A stretch of 64,000 nucleotides of DNA from assembly GCA_021234155.1 (NCBI GenBank), contig JAJEKV010000019.1, positions 1,759,200 through 1,823,199 of the forward strand, given 5' to 3'. The DNA is from Isoetes taiwanensis. Its lineage: Eukaryota; Streptophyta; Lycopodiopsida; Isoetales; Isoetaceae. The notes beneath the pieces are model-generated. The model was not told the origin of the DNA, searched no databases, and saw only the letters and a program-made list of their open reading frames with translations. The stretch's first letter is position 1. The number at the start of each line of letters is the position of its first letter. This document shows positions 23,305 to 33,389 of the stretch, piece after piece. The position numbers and the translations under genes are program-made.

Positions 23305-23470
23305 TTGAAGTAAAGAGCAAAGGAAGGAGGAGAAGAGAGGAAGAGGGAAGGAAGGAAGGAGGAGGAAGAGGAAGGAGGAAGGAGGAGAGAGGAAGGGAGG
23401 AGGAAGGAAGGAAGGTTAGAGGGAGAGGAAGGAAGGAGGAGAGGAGAAGGAAGAGGAAGGAGGAGGTAAT
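23305..23470. repeat. GGAA/GGA purine-rich microsatellite
   Basis: About 165 bp of nearly pure purine (AAGGAAGGAGGAGAAG-type units) on the plus strand. It is the third of four such tracts in the window. Confidence 0.9.
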
Positions 23471-23474
23471 CGGC

Positions 23475-25065
23475 AAGGTTGATTTATTATTGATATTTGA
23501 ATTATGCTCTAAAAATTTGGAACAAGAAGATTATAACTTTTAAATCTTGGAGGAACTTCAACATGGATAGTGGTGAAGATCTAAGAGTATAGACACAGCA
23601 ATGCAACGATACACCGTTTTGTTTGAGGAATCAAGAAATTTGAGAAAGGAGGAAAGATATGGTCTAAAGGGCCCTAAGTTTGAAAATATACAAGTTAAAA
23701 TTGGCCGGATTCAAGATTTAGCAAAAAGGTAAAAATATTTGAATGATGGGACTCTACAGGCTCATGAACTTGAAGGAATAAATAGAGGCAGCATGGCTTT
23801 GCTGGAATAAAGATTTATATTTTAAGATTTTGAAATGGTGCATACATTGGTGGAGCTAAAAGGATAAATAGGCTCCATTTCACCTGTGGAAGTTGATATT
23901 TCATGTACACACATTGTATTTATCTTATGGAATAATTGCTAGTAATCCATGACACCATGGACTGAAAACGTTTATGGTGGGAAGGCTAAAAGCTATGTGT
24001 TGTGTATGGATACTAGAGATTAATTATGGTGATTATTATGGATCTTAGGAAGATAAATCTTGGGTCTTCAATATTAATTGTTAGGGGAGGAAACTTTATT
24101 ACAGGACTTAAAGGTGCAGAAGCTGTGTAAACTGAGAAAAGCCAATTGTCTCTATATATTGACCACTTCAAAACGTATGGTTTCTTTTGTACTCGTGCTT
24201 TGCTAAAATCACTTGGCCTGGTATGATGGTGTTTGGCCGAAGCGTTTCTGGAAATCGATTTAGGGCTTTCAAACCCTAGTTTCTTCTGACAAGCATGGCG
24301 ACCCCGATGAAGCAAGCATGGCTGACCGATATGTGGAGCCAAGAAGGTCCTCCTAAATAGAATCCGGTGATGCTTGAAATATGAATCTTGCACATGCGCC
24401 AGGTTTTATTTTAAAGATAGGTCTGCGGTTAATAATTTGAAAAATAGCTGCGGATTGCTGCCGAAAAACATAGTTTCATGGGATGATCGCTGTATAATTG
24501 CATGGAGTCGTCTCACGCAAAATACGGCTTGTCATATTTTCGTTTGCATTTTAAAATGGCTTGCGCATAACTATCTTGTGATCTATCTTTGTGGCACAGA
24601 TGCAGTTTGCAAATAGATGTCATACAATATGTCTGGATAAATCCCTAGTCTTGGGTAATTCCTCACGAGAGTTGGGGTGAAGCTAATTTTTACGGATAAA
24701 ATAGATGAAAGAAGAAGGAATGTTGTTGGATGGTGCTTGCTATATGGTGAAGACGAAGGACAAATGTCTGATTTTCAAAGGCCTCGTAACCAGGTTTGAA
24801 CAGGCTCTTGTTTATGAGAAATCAATAATATGTGCATAAGTGCTAAACAAATACTCTCAGTTAAAGATATCCCAAGCGGATAGCAGGTTGCTTAACTCCT
24901 GTGCTCTAGATTTAGTTGTTTGCTCTTCTAGTGTTCTAGCTCATAGTTTTGCTGGCTTATAGCTGATGCATTTTCCAGTTTTGTAGTATTCTTAGTATAG
25001 GTTAGGAAGTGACGTGCATGGATCAGGTCTTGTCTATTGCTGCATACATGTATCTGGATTGCATA
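23475..25065. other. AT-rich DNA without a recognised gene
   Basis: Only short frames; the minus-strand frame at 24393-24013 (126 codons) and the plus-strand frame at 24374-24616 carry no motif I know. Confidence 0.4.
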
Positions 25066-25067
25066 GA

Positions 25068-25192
25068 TGCATAATCATTGTTTATCTGCCTTAGACATGT
25101 CAAATCATATGGAAATGGGGATCTGCTAATGCATAGTCATTGTTTATCTGCCTTAGACATGTCAAATCATATGGAAATGGGGATCTGCTTTA
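25068..25192. repeat. ~62-bp tandem duplication
   Basis: ATGCATAATCATTGTTTATC...GGATCTGCT and ATGCATAGTCATTGTTTATC...GGATCTGCT lie side by side with only one or two differences, so the duplication is recent. Confidence 0.9.
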
Positions 25193-25199
25193 TGCATTG

Positions 25200-26165
25200 C
25201 GGCTGTTGTAGTTTGCTGCCTAGTGTTGTATTGCTGTGCAGCTCGGGTGCAGGTGTTGAGGTTCTTGCAATTGTCTTAATTAAGCAGACCCTAGTGATGG
25301 ATTTAGGGCTGGTTATTATGCAGGAAGATGAATAATGGTTGACTTGCTAAAATTTGACACTATATGATCTGTCTCACCAATTTATGAATCTAATGGACAT
25401 GGTCCATGGTATGCTGGGGTGAGCAGCATAATACTGTTTGTTTCTCATAATACATAGCATATTTTGCCTAATATTTGAGCTAATTTGCTGAACTTAAAGG
25501 GTGAAGGGCGAAGAGCCATGATGTTTTATAGCTTACCTGACGCCCCTTGTCTTGTTACCATGTTTTGCTAACATTGACATTGTTTGGGTGCAGGTAACCA
25601 AAACATCTTCTCCCTGATTTAATTTCAGTGGTTAGAGTTACAAATGGATTGGATGCGTGAAGACTAATGGGCTTCTATACTGCATCACAAAATCACAAAA
25701 TGTGGTGAGATCTGTCTTATATTGCATAGTGAAGAATGACTAAATATGGAAAGTTAAGTAATGGAAGATTATCATTATGACTTGTATTGCAGTTTTAAGT
25801 GTTTAAGATGTATGGATAAATTACTATTTGAGATATATGGACAAATTAATAGTTCTGATATGATAACATTCTGATCAAAAATAATGTGGTACTTTTTATG
25901 AAATTCCGATAATGGCATGAAAAATATTTTTTGAGAGATTTAAAGATTACAATTTGACAATAGATGGAATTAAACATACTGAATATACAAGGCAATATGG
26001 TTTCTGACTATATGAATATTGATTATCATGATTTTATGGTTTGGAGAGTGCCTGATGTGGCCTGGCGTAAAAAACCAGGGTGGATATTGGATTAATGGTT
26101 TTACCATGAACGAGGTATTTCTTATGTGTTTGTGCATAGAGTAACTGTAGTCTTGGTAAGAACAT
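25200..26165. other. AT-rich DNA without a recognised gene
   Basis: Includes the 25510-25600 copy of the dispersed segment also seen near 22440. No coding evidence. Confidence 0.4.
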
Positions 26166-26168
26166 ATT

Positions 26169-26334
26169 CGAAGAAGAAGAAGAAGAAGAAGAAGAAGAAG
26201 AAGAAGAAGAAGAAGAAGAAGAAGAAGAAGAAGAAGAAGAAGAAGAAGAAGAAGAAGAAGAAGAAGAAGAAGAAGAAGAAGAAGAAGAAGAAGAAGAAGA
26301 AGAAGAAGAAGAAGAAGAAGAAGAAGAAGAAGAA
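26169..26334. repeat. Perfect (GAA)~55 array
   Basis: About 166 bp of uninterrupted GAA on the plus strand, bounded by ATTCG on the left and TGGTGC on the right. Lys, Glu/Arg, Ser and Phe homopolymer frames are by-products. It lies directly downstream of the minus-strand SET-domain fragment. Confidence 0.97.
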
Positions 26335-26378
26335 TGGTGCATTCCGACGAAAATTATATGAGTAATTTGAGTACATCA

Positions 26379-26845
26379 TCAAAGGACCTCCGGTATTGGT
26401 CTACCGTATTCATATTCAATGAACAATTCATCACCAATACACAAAGTTTTTATAGCATAAACCATGATATATCTCCCGTCAATTTTACGGCTAAAAAAAT
26501 CTTCTTGGTCTTTGTTTGCCTCGACAAATTCACAATTGGTAGCTTCGAGATTCTCGATAGAGCTATTAATAAAAAAAGCAAGGTTTCCATGCAGCGAGGG
26601 GCGACCATCAATATATGTGAAGCTTGCGTGAGTCACCGGGCTTGGATATTGTTCGTGCATTTGAATTTAGGCCATAGATGAGCATCGCCCACCGATGCTT
26701 ACTCAATTTATGCCAAGTGTCCGAAGTTATATTCGGGACCTACATATGGCATTAAAGGAACAATCGTACCATCTTTGACTTTCACACTAGTCATAATATA
26801 TAATCCGAGGCCAAAGACAGGGGACCCGACTATTTTTAATCATGT
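26379..26845 (-). pseudogene. SET-domain fragment split by a frameshift
   Basis: SET domains are lysine methyltransferase folds. On the minus strand, 26842-26700 reads IVGSPVFGLGLY followed by a basic stretch and MPYVGPEYN, matching the N-terminal SET pattern (V..S...GLGLFA...I..G and a YxG turn). In another frame, 26660-26379 reads NLAFFINSS, then ATNCEFVE, then GRYIMVYAIKTLCIGDELFI and EYEYG. This matches the C-terminal SET core (N...INHS, PNC, I...GEEL..DYG). The two halves are in order but out of frame, with stops between, so the domain is broken or an intron is hidden. The consensus INHS reads INSS here, and the catalytic Tyr near the C-terminus may be the EYEYG Tyr. It could be a host gene fragment captured by, or belonging to, a transposon. 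Confidence 0.6.
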
Positions 26846-27002
26846 ACTGCCTACCCCAATATGTAAATTGCTCCCCATAAATAATTGGCTTGCCTCTAGG
26901 CCATGCATTGAATTTCTTACGATCTTTATCTGTAAAGGGCTGGACCAAATGGACTAGTGAAGGTGGAAGATTATTTTCTTCGACATGATCTAGTACATTC
27001 AA
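26787..27002 (-). pseudogene. Upstream coding piece of the SET-domain gene
   Basis: An open 71-codon minus-strand frame starts MNVLDHVEENNLPPSLVHLV and runs through RKKFNAWPRGKPIIYGEQF, ending in TYWGRQYMIKN, which overlaps the start of the SET fragment in a different frame. Its sense and position suggest it precedes the SET domain in one protein. Confidence 0.35.
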
Positions 27003-27503
27003 TTTTGATGAACATTGTCATTCCCTCCAATCTTGGCAGCGGCCATTGCACGACGAGTTCTATCACGTAATGGGATACTCTTTGAGGAAGTTGATGGCTT
27101 TTCTTTTTGTAGGGTTTTCTATGAGCGCATTCATAGTATCAACATCATCTACTTCCAATGACAACATAACCCCAAAATCTATATCTTGCGCCGAGCTCAC
27201 TTCATTCTCAATTTCTTCCTAACAAAATACAAGCAAACTAAGTTAAGACATCGATTCAAGTACATGAGAGTAGTTGATTAGAGTTCATAAGATTCGTGTA
27301 TTATACCTCGTTGGAATACCCCACATGTGCGTCAGAGCCTTTGGATTTGTCGGGCATTCACCATATTTGTCAACATGGTCGGGGGCGGTCTTTTCTCATC
27401 CGTTTTATTTGTCCTTTGCACATCGAACAATTGCAATATAACGCTCTGTACAAGTACAACTGCAAAAAAAAAAAAAGTAACATCAAGATATAAAGTTAAC
27501 TAA

Positions 27504-27707
27504 TCATTGAAACATGTTTATGGTACATACATCGGTGGCATTCATTTCATGCACACCACCCCAGCCTCTAGGAAGACTAGGTCCACTGGGTCTAATTGGA
27601 CTATTTGTGGCAATTGTTGGGGTAACATTCTTGCGCAAGTCGCCATGTAACTTTCTCAAAGCTTTCTGTCTCACTTTACGTTCAAATTCCTTCTGACGTT
27701 CGTCCAT
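27504..27707 (-). pseudogene. Probable 5' exon of the SET-domain gene
   Basis: A 67-codon frame begins MDERQKEFERKVRQKALRKL, a charged segment likely to be helical, and continues with a Pro/Ser-rich stretch. It lies on the same strand about 500 bp upstream of the other pieces. Intervening minus-strand pieces (27250-27020: acidic sequence, then DRTRRAMAAAKIGG) could be further exons. The function of the N-terminal part is not recognised. Confidence 0.3.
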
Positions 27708-27714
27708 GTTGTTT

Positions 27715-28190
27715 TTCTAGTAAACAATAAAAATATTAATAAAAAACCATGTAATAATATAATAAATATAAATATCCATGCTTTTTTCATGATTTTATCA
27801 AATGTTTATTCTTAAGATTCAGATTCATATACAACGTTTATGATATTTAGAAAGCATTTGATTGAAGGGTGCCTGAACCCGATACATCTAGTCCTCTCCA
27901 TTTGAAATGGAGTCGACCAGTACCTTATATTCCTTAACCTTTCAAATCTTTTTTGTAATCTATGAAGATTGAAACTTACGTTACGAGGTGCATAAACCCG
28001 ATACATCTAGTCTTCTCCATTCGGGATGGAGCCGACCAGTACCTTGATCATGCATCCCTCAAGTTTTTAACATACTTTCAAGATTCAATCTTCTAATCTA
28101 TTAGCATTTGGAGGTGTTTAACTCTAACACAAAGATTAAAGCAGAGATCTTACCTTATGAAAACCCCGCGCAAAAAATCGAAACAAAGCG
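27715..28190. other. No gene; two ~100-bp near-repeats
   Basis: The blocks CCCGATACATCTAGTC and CTCCATTTGAAATGGAG (27880-27925) recur as CCCGATACATCTAGTC and CTCCATTCGGGATGGAG (27990-28035), each followed by CGACCAGTACCTT. No coding frame is seen. Confidence 0.5.
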
Positions 28191-28420
28191 AAAGTGAAAA
28201 TAACAAGTAAATAACCCGGCGGCGGGGTTCGCCATATTTGGCGTCGTTTATCGGCGTGTTCGCGGTAACGTCGTTTAACGGCCTTAAGGCGACGTCGTCG
28301 ACACCTAGGCATGCCACATCGCCTTGCTACCGCCGTCGATGCCCCCCTCATATGCCACGTCGGATGATCATAACGTCGTTTAACGGCGTCAAATGATCAT
28401 AACGCGTCGTTAAGCGACCA
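28190..28420. repeat. CGTCGTTTAACGGCG repeat cluster, left
   Basis: Multiple copies of GCGTCGTTTATCGGCG, ACGTCGTTTAACGGC and ACGTCGTTTAACGGCGTC occur within 230 bp. TTTAAA-centred, CG-rich words of this kind also form the 29.02-29.44 kb cluster and one isolated patch at 15.72-15.76 kb. Confidence 0.75.
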
Positions 28421-28571
28421 ACCGTGATTGTTTAACATACGTGAAACAACATACAATACAAATAACACAAATAAATAAAAAACCGATTGTTCCCATTCAT
28501 AAAATAAGCTTATACAACGACAACACAAATAGATAAAAACTTATTGTTTCCATTCATAAAAAGCTTATACA

Positions 28572-28765
28572 TTACTTATGTCCATCCCGAGGGCGTGGAT
28601 GGTTTGATGCAACCATTTGCATCATTATCGCACCATTAATGTCATTTTCTCTTTGTTTGGCTCGGTGAGCCATTCTACCGATCGTTCCCGCATGGAGCGC
28701 CGGATGTTAGTGCAATCGAAGCTCCTTTTCACTCATCTTTGCCCACGATGGTGAAGGGAGGGTTT
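28572..28765 (-). pseudogene. Conserved-looking C-terminal coding fragment with an internal stop
   Basis: Minus-strand frame reads PSPSWAKMSEKELRLH, an in-frame TAA, then HPALHAGTIGRMAHRAKQRE and NDINGAIMMQMVASNHPRPR before a stop at 28572-28574. The regular amphipathic, coding-like sequence on both sides of one stop suggests a real former ORF. The family is not recognised. Confidence 0.35.
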
Positions 28766-28950
28766 CGGCGGGGGAGAAGCGGGGGGTTCTTCGGAGTTGT
28801 CTTCCCTTGGAGGAGGAGGATTCTTGCTAGAAGGAACATATCGCGAAGGTGGTCTTCAAGCTGCTTGGGACCATTATAGCAAGATAGGGAAGAACACTCA
28901 AAAATAAGAATAACAAAGAGCTATCGATGGATCCACTTATAACGTGGATG

Positions 28951-28973
28951 TAGGGTTAGGGTTAGGGTTAGGT
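28951..28973. repeat. Short TTAGGG run
   Basis: TAGGGTTAGGGTTAGGGTTAGG, about three and a half units, followed within 15 bp by a 25-base poly-A at 28985-29009. It is too short to be a telomeric tract. Confidence 0.8.
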
Positions 28974-29014
28974 TTTTATTTGGCAAAAAAAAAAAAAAAA
29001 AAAAAAAAATTCCT

Positions 29015-29445
29015 CTGTGTCCGTCGTTTAACGGCGTTTAAAACTGGCGACGTGTCGCGGGCACGCAGGGCAGCCGGCTTGGCACCGACACCATGCCACG
29101 CAGAGGGCGTGACACGTCGGCGTTATTACAACGCCGTTCAACGGCGACGCCGGGCGGCGTCTTGACACGCAGTCGCCGGTACCCGGCAACAGCGCCATTT
29201 CCACGCATTGGCAGTAGCGGCGTCATTTCTGTGGAAACGTCGTTGAACGGCGTTTAGGCGGCGTGTTTTGACATCTTGAGCTGCGCCGATGGCGGGCGGT
29301 ACCAATATGCCACGCGAGCAAATCCGACACGTCAGCCACAACCGCCGTTGAGCGGCGCCGAAGCGACGTTGTCGTCGTTGAACGACGACGATCCGTCGTT
29401 CATCGACGACGCGACGTCGTTGGACGTCGACGATCCCTTGTAGCT
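29015..29445. repeat. CGTCGTTTAACGGCG repeat cluster, right, with short inverted repeats
   Basis: GTCGTTTAACGGCG at 29025 and related CGCCGTTCAACGGCG, CGTCGTTGAACGGCG and CGCCGTTGAGCGGCG words occur at 29116-29355. Then follows a dense block of CGTCGTTGAACGACGACG-type hairpins to about 29435. CpG density is far above that of the surroundings. Confidence 0.75.
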
Positions 29446-29820
29446 CGGCATCAGGGAATCACGGCACAGCTCCAGCAGATCACGACAGTTCGGCAGAGTC
29501 CCTTAATTTGCTTCTGCTTTTGATGCTTACGCTGACTTGGTGTCTAGTATCCTACAGTTTTGATTTCTTGATCACCCCTGGCCCCCTTTGTCACTCACAA
29601 CCTACTTTGAATTCGGCAGAGCTTCACACCAGGTTTGGGATTCTGTTTTGCTTTGTTCTGGTTCATCCCTTGCCCAGCTATTGGCTCTGTTTTCTTTGTC
29701 TCCGCTCTTGGAGGTACTTCTGTTTTGTGGCCCGTATCCTACAGTTTCGATTCCTTGAAGCCTGGAGCTCCCTTCTTTTCTTATAAGCAGCTCTGCTCGC
29801 CCATCCTCTTGTTGCTCTGA

Positions 29821-30030
29821 ATGGCTCGTCAGATCAAGCGCATGGCCAGGGAGACCCGTAAAGAAAAGAACCTCGTTAGGCTGCCTGAGCCGGTCTTGAA
29901 TAGGCCCTATGACCCCGCAATTACGCCATATCTTCACGCAGCCCCATCATTTGACCCTCGGGCCCTATCTTGGCGGACCGGACACACCCCGGACCATAAT
30001 CCGCTCGGATGCATCTTTGGCTGCAAGCCT
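29821..30030 (+). pseudogene. Start of a LINE ORF1-like protein
   Basis: An ATG frame of 70 codons begins MARQIKRMARETRKEKNLVR and continues with Pro/His-rich sequence, then stops. The next 600 bp continue the same coding texture in other frames and end in an ORF1-like C-terminal domain. The basic N-terminus would suit a nucleic-acid-binding ORF1 protein. It is assigned by position and composition. Confidence 0.35.
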
Positions 30031-30168
30031 TGACCAGGATTGATGCTTTGATCCATTGTTTGCCTCCAGATTTGTTGGTCAGGATCCGCACGATCCAATC
30101 GACAGTCACACTCACAGGAACATCGGCTCAGTTGCCCTTGGGAAGCTGGGTCCAGCTTCTAGAGATCT

Positions 30169-30739
30169 TTGCTCACGATCGGCGGGGAGCTGATTCAAGT
30201 AAAGACGACGATTGCTACACCCATACCTCCCACAGGGTTAGCGTCTAAGCATGTGGATGCTACGTCCCAGGCCGATGATACCACACCTGTGCCCGCACGG
30301 CCGTCATCCGAGGGTTGTTTGCCCACCGCGACAGTCCCGCTTTGGCTCGACCGGGCCACGCGGCGCACCGTTAGCCCACGAACCCACGATTGTGGGTTTG
30401 GAGGAAAAAGCGACACTCCTGGGGCAGCTGAGGTGACCCGTTTCTTTGCAGAGGTGATGCACGTAAAGGCAGATGGCATTCTCTCGGCTCGTCGAGTTGG
30501 AGCAAGACGGCCCGACCGGATCCCGATCATTTCTTGGGTCAGTTTCGGGGATGCTTTATCCGGCACATCCTCGCCATGGCAATCACTTGCAAGGGACCTC
30601 CTTCTCCGATCGGGAAGACCTTACCCCAAAGACAGCTCTGCCATTTGAAGGATGAATTATGTCGAGTCCGCGAGGCTCGTCTGCACCGGAAGTGGGCCGT
30701 GTATAGAGACGGCCAGGCTATCATTCGGGATCACTAGCC
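30169..30739 (+). pseudogene. LINE (L1-type) ORF1-like C-terminal region, frameshifted
   Basis: A 159-codon frame (30169-30648) contains VTRFFAEVMHVKADGILSAR, then RVGARRPDRIPII. This is followed in the next frames by LQGTSFSDREDLTP and then QLCHLKDELCRVREARLHRK and WAVYRDGQAIIRD up to a stop at 30735-30737. The order matches the ORF1p RRM/C-terminal domain pattern: coiled coil, (A)HR.G....PR.II..F, LKG..., EDL.P...., L...R..AR..GK.A..R...L.I. Such proteins bind the LINE RNA. At least two frameshifts disrupt it. I find no endonuclease or reverse transcriptase directly downstream, so the element is truncated or rearranged. Confidence 0.4.
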
Positions 30740-31014
30740 ACTTGATCCATGGGCAGTGTCTGTGTAGCTGATTTGACTCCGAGATCTGCTTGGGCTTATG
30801 CCCTTTTGTTTTGTTTTATTCTAGTATTGTGATTTGCTACGGGGCATAGTTCCCCCGAGTTCTCTGTACTGGGGCTAGTCCCCACGTTTGATTTTGGCTT
30901 TGGCCTTTTTGGTTTGGTCATGGGGCTTGGTCCCCGAGTTTCAGTCTGGGCTTTTGCCCTCTCTTTTATATTGGGTCCCATAACTTGATTGGGTTTCGCG
31001 GACGTTAAAAATTT
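30740..31014. other. GGGG...CCCC-rich 3' region with local inverted repeats
   Basis: Two related blocks, GGGGCTAGTCCCC (30872) and GGGGCTTGGTCCCC (30921), each form a short hairpin and are followed by similar GGCTTTGGCC / GGGCTTTTGCCC words. This may be the 3' untranslated region of the ORF1-like element. Confidence 0.45.
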
Positions 31015-31044
31015 CTTCCTTCCTTCCTTCCTTCCTTCCTTCCT
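31015..31044. repeat. (TTCC)n microsatellite
   Basis: About seven TTCC units ending the GC-rich segment. They may be the simple-repeat tail of the LINE-like element to the left. Confidence 0.9.
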
Positions 31045-31129
31045 CTTGTGGACTTAAGAAGTGAAGATAGGAAACACAACTAGAAGATGCAAATTTAATT
31101 TATGCACAACTCCAAAGAAATGCTTATTA

Positions 31130-31860
31130 CATAAGAATTTGTGAAGTTAGGCTTCTGATATGTTCAGCCATGTCGTGCTCCTTTTGCTTGGTTTCCTTTC
31201 TCACTTTCCCGATTTTATACCTTGCTTCAGCAGATCGCCCTTCTATGGATTGCAAGGGCTTTATTATTTGTTATACCTTTGCTAAAGATTCTAACAAAAC
31301 TTGTGAGAGTTATCTTGCTTATAATATCTAAGGCCAAAATGACATTTTAACACTGCACGACAAAACTGTGAATTATGTTGCCTACCATAATATGTACACA
31401 TTTTTCGAAGGCCCTTGCAAGGATCCAAATGCAACCGGGTCGAAAGAATTCGTAAAACAAGTTGATGCTAATTCCCAATATATAGTTTGTAACATCATCC
31501 AATGGAACCATACCATGGTTTATTTCAATGTCTAAATTCTAAAAGTTTAATGCACAATTTGATCTTTGTCTCAGTATCTTGCAGATCATAGTTTCGGGGA
31601 TATATCACAAACTGATGTATGGGTTATAGTGGGTAAGCGTAATAAGCATCTACGACATAAAGTACACAGAAAAAGAGTCACCTTGTCTACTTTCTCCATG
31701 TTCCCACCTAAAGTGTCATAGAAACTTGGGTCTTCTATTGCATCTGAATTTGCGATACGTTGAACGATCCTTTAAAAAGCATTCACTGTTCAGAATCCAA
31801 AATATATCTTCGAGGAACATTCAATGCTTTTGCAACTGTAACACATAACAGACATAGCAG
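31130..31860 (-). pseudogene. Unrecognised minus-strand gene pieces, probably exons
   Basis: Three coding-like minus-strand pieces lie in order: KALNVPRRYILDSEQ at about 31850-31797, RIVQRIANSDAIEDPSFYDT (then LGGNMEKVDK) at about 31770-31680, and LQSIEGRSAEARYKIGKVRK followed by KEHDMAEHIRSLTSQILM and a stop at about 31280-31140. They are in different frames with AT-rich sequence between, as expected for small exons or an eroded gene. A further start-like piece (MAERFFLVFGQSYVGG) lies at 32060-32005. I do not recognise the protein; the last piece is charged and probably helical. Confidence 0.3.
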
Positions 31861-32164
31861 CAAACCTTTTTATAAAATTAAAGTGCAAAAATATGTTAAT
31901 ATTTATATCACTAAAAAGCACATGATATACCTGCCTAAGTATCTACAATACATCAATTCAGAACTCTAAGATTTATATTTAGACATCATGATCATCTTCC
32001 CTCTTTAGCGCCCACCAACATAACTTTGACCAAAGACCAAAAAGAACCTCTCCGCCATCTACAAATTGAATGCAAGAAAAAAAATTGGTTAGATTCGTAT
32101 GCAATGATAAAGAGTTTGAATGCGCTGAAACTATATACGTTCGAATCAGGTTAGGCTCCCAAGA

Positions 32165-32266
32165 ATAAGAAACCTCCCCAGTTCTCTTCTATGGAAACCT
32201 CCCCAACTTTCCATCAAAGCACGGGGAGGTTTCCACTATTGTTAACTTGGGGAGGTTTCCAACCTT
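32165..32266. repeat. CCTCCCC foldback cluster 1
   Basis: Two GAAACCTCCCCA-type words (32170, 32193) are followed by two GGGGAGGTTTCC words (32223, 32249). The strand can therefore fold into a nested hairpin of roughly 100 nt. The same word forms the larger cluster at 33.2-33.7 kb. Confidence 0.85.
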
Positions 32267-32269
32267 GCT

Positions 32270-33215
32270 AATGATTTTTGGATCCTCGATAGCAGTTGAT
32301 CATAATTAATCCAAATTGAATGTTTATGACCAGATTTAGTCTCTTTTTTTCGTATTGCCTCCAAAGCAGCGTGATTTTGATTGCTTGCAGGGCCAGCGAC
32401 CTTCTTCTGACGATTGGCGATTCTTCTGGGGCGAAGGATTTCTGATGACCGATTTAGAAAAAGCTTATATTGTAATTACGCTTCATCCGTAATAGGGTTC
32501 TTCTAAGGCGGCCAGATCATCTAAGTTTGTCGTTGACCTAGAGCTTTTGTGCTGCATCGAAAATGGCCGATTACTATAGTAGATCGTCTTTATGAACTCT
32601 GGCATGTGCTTGTTGAGTCATCGGATCAATCAATCAGGGAAGATGGATTTGCACTGCCGATCAGAGAGGGCTTCATTCCAAAAAATAATTTTGCTTTTTC
32701 TTCCTATTCTAACATGGCCGATCATATAGCTTGTGATCTAAGCATGCTTGCTTGTGTCTATTGTTTAACGGATTGGCTGCATCAAAATCATGGAATCCGA
32801 TCAATGCTTCTTGCTTTTGCAAGGGCATTTCGAAAAATAAGTTACATATTTTGCTGGCCACTCAGAAGAGCTTTTCCTCACAGAATAGCTATGGCTTTGA
32901 AGAATAGGCTATGGCTAGAAATTTTCCAGTTGATTTCTAAATATATTTTTACCAGTTGATTGTGAACAAACCCTATAAATTAAGTTTTTGTCACTATCTA
33001 CAGGAAAGGGTGAAGATACGCTATTGCGTGTGCAAGTGGAAGAATGTAACAATTAGTCAGCATTTAAAATGCTTCAATTCCATTTCCTTCTTTGCCTATG
33101 TGCTTTTCTCGTTGCAAATCTACGGAGTTGATTGAAGGAGCTTGTGCTCACAATGAGTTTAGGAGCTTGTGCTCACAATGCCATAAATTCATCAAAGTGT
33201 GAGCTTTTAGAACAA
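32270..33215. other. Sequence between foldback clusters; one unsupported 136-codon frame
   Basis: A plus-strand frame at 32549-32959 (MLHRKWPITIVDRLYELWHV...) is open for 136 codons but has no recognisable motif. A 20-bp word AGGAGCTTGTGCTCACAATG is directly duplicated at 33138-33180. The segment may be the interior of a foldback element. Confidence 0.35.
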
Positions 33216-33219
33216 TTTT

Positions 33220-33264
33220 GTGGAAACCTCCCCTAGTTTCTTTGGAAATCTGGGGAGGTTTCCA
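33220..33264. repeat. Single CCTCCCC hairpin
   Basis: TGGAAACCTCCCC at 33221 pairs perfectly over 13 bp with GGGGAGGTTTCCA ending at 33263, around an ~18-nt loop. It is followed by a poly-A run at about 33273-33284. Confidence 0.9.
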
Positions 33265-33389
33265 TAAAATATTAAAAAAAAAAAATTATTAATTTACACA
33301 ACCACTTCATTAAGAAGCATGTGGATTGAGATGCACAGGAGTATGAACCTTGGTCTTCGTGCAAAAATGAGGGTTTTCTATTTTAATTT

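Noticed and set aside
26122-26382. Open frames of Phe, Ser, Lys and Glu/Arg homopolymers
   Set aside because: They are direct translations of the (GAA)n array in different frames.
28951-28973. Telomere-like TTAGGG run
   Set aside because: Only about 3.5 units, single cluster, next to poly-A; too short to be a telomere or clear interstitial telomeric tract.
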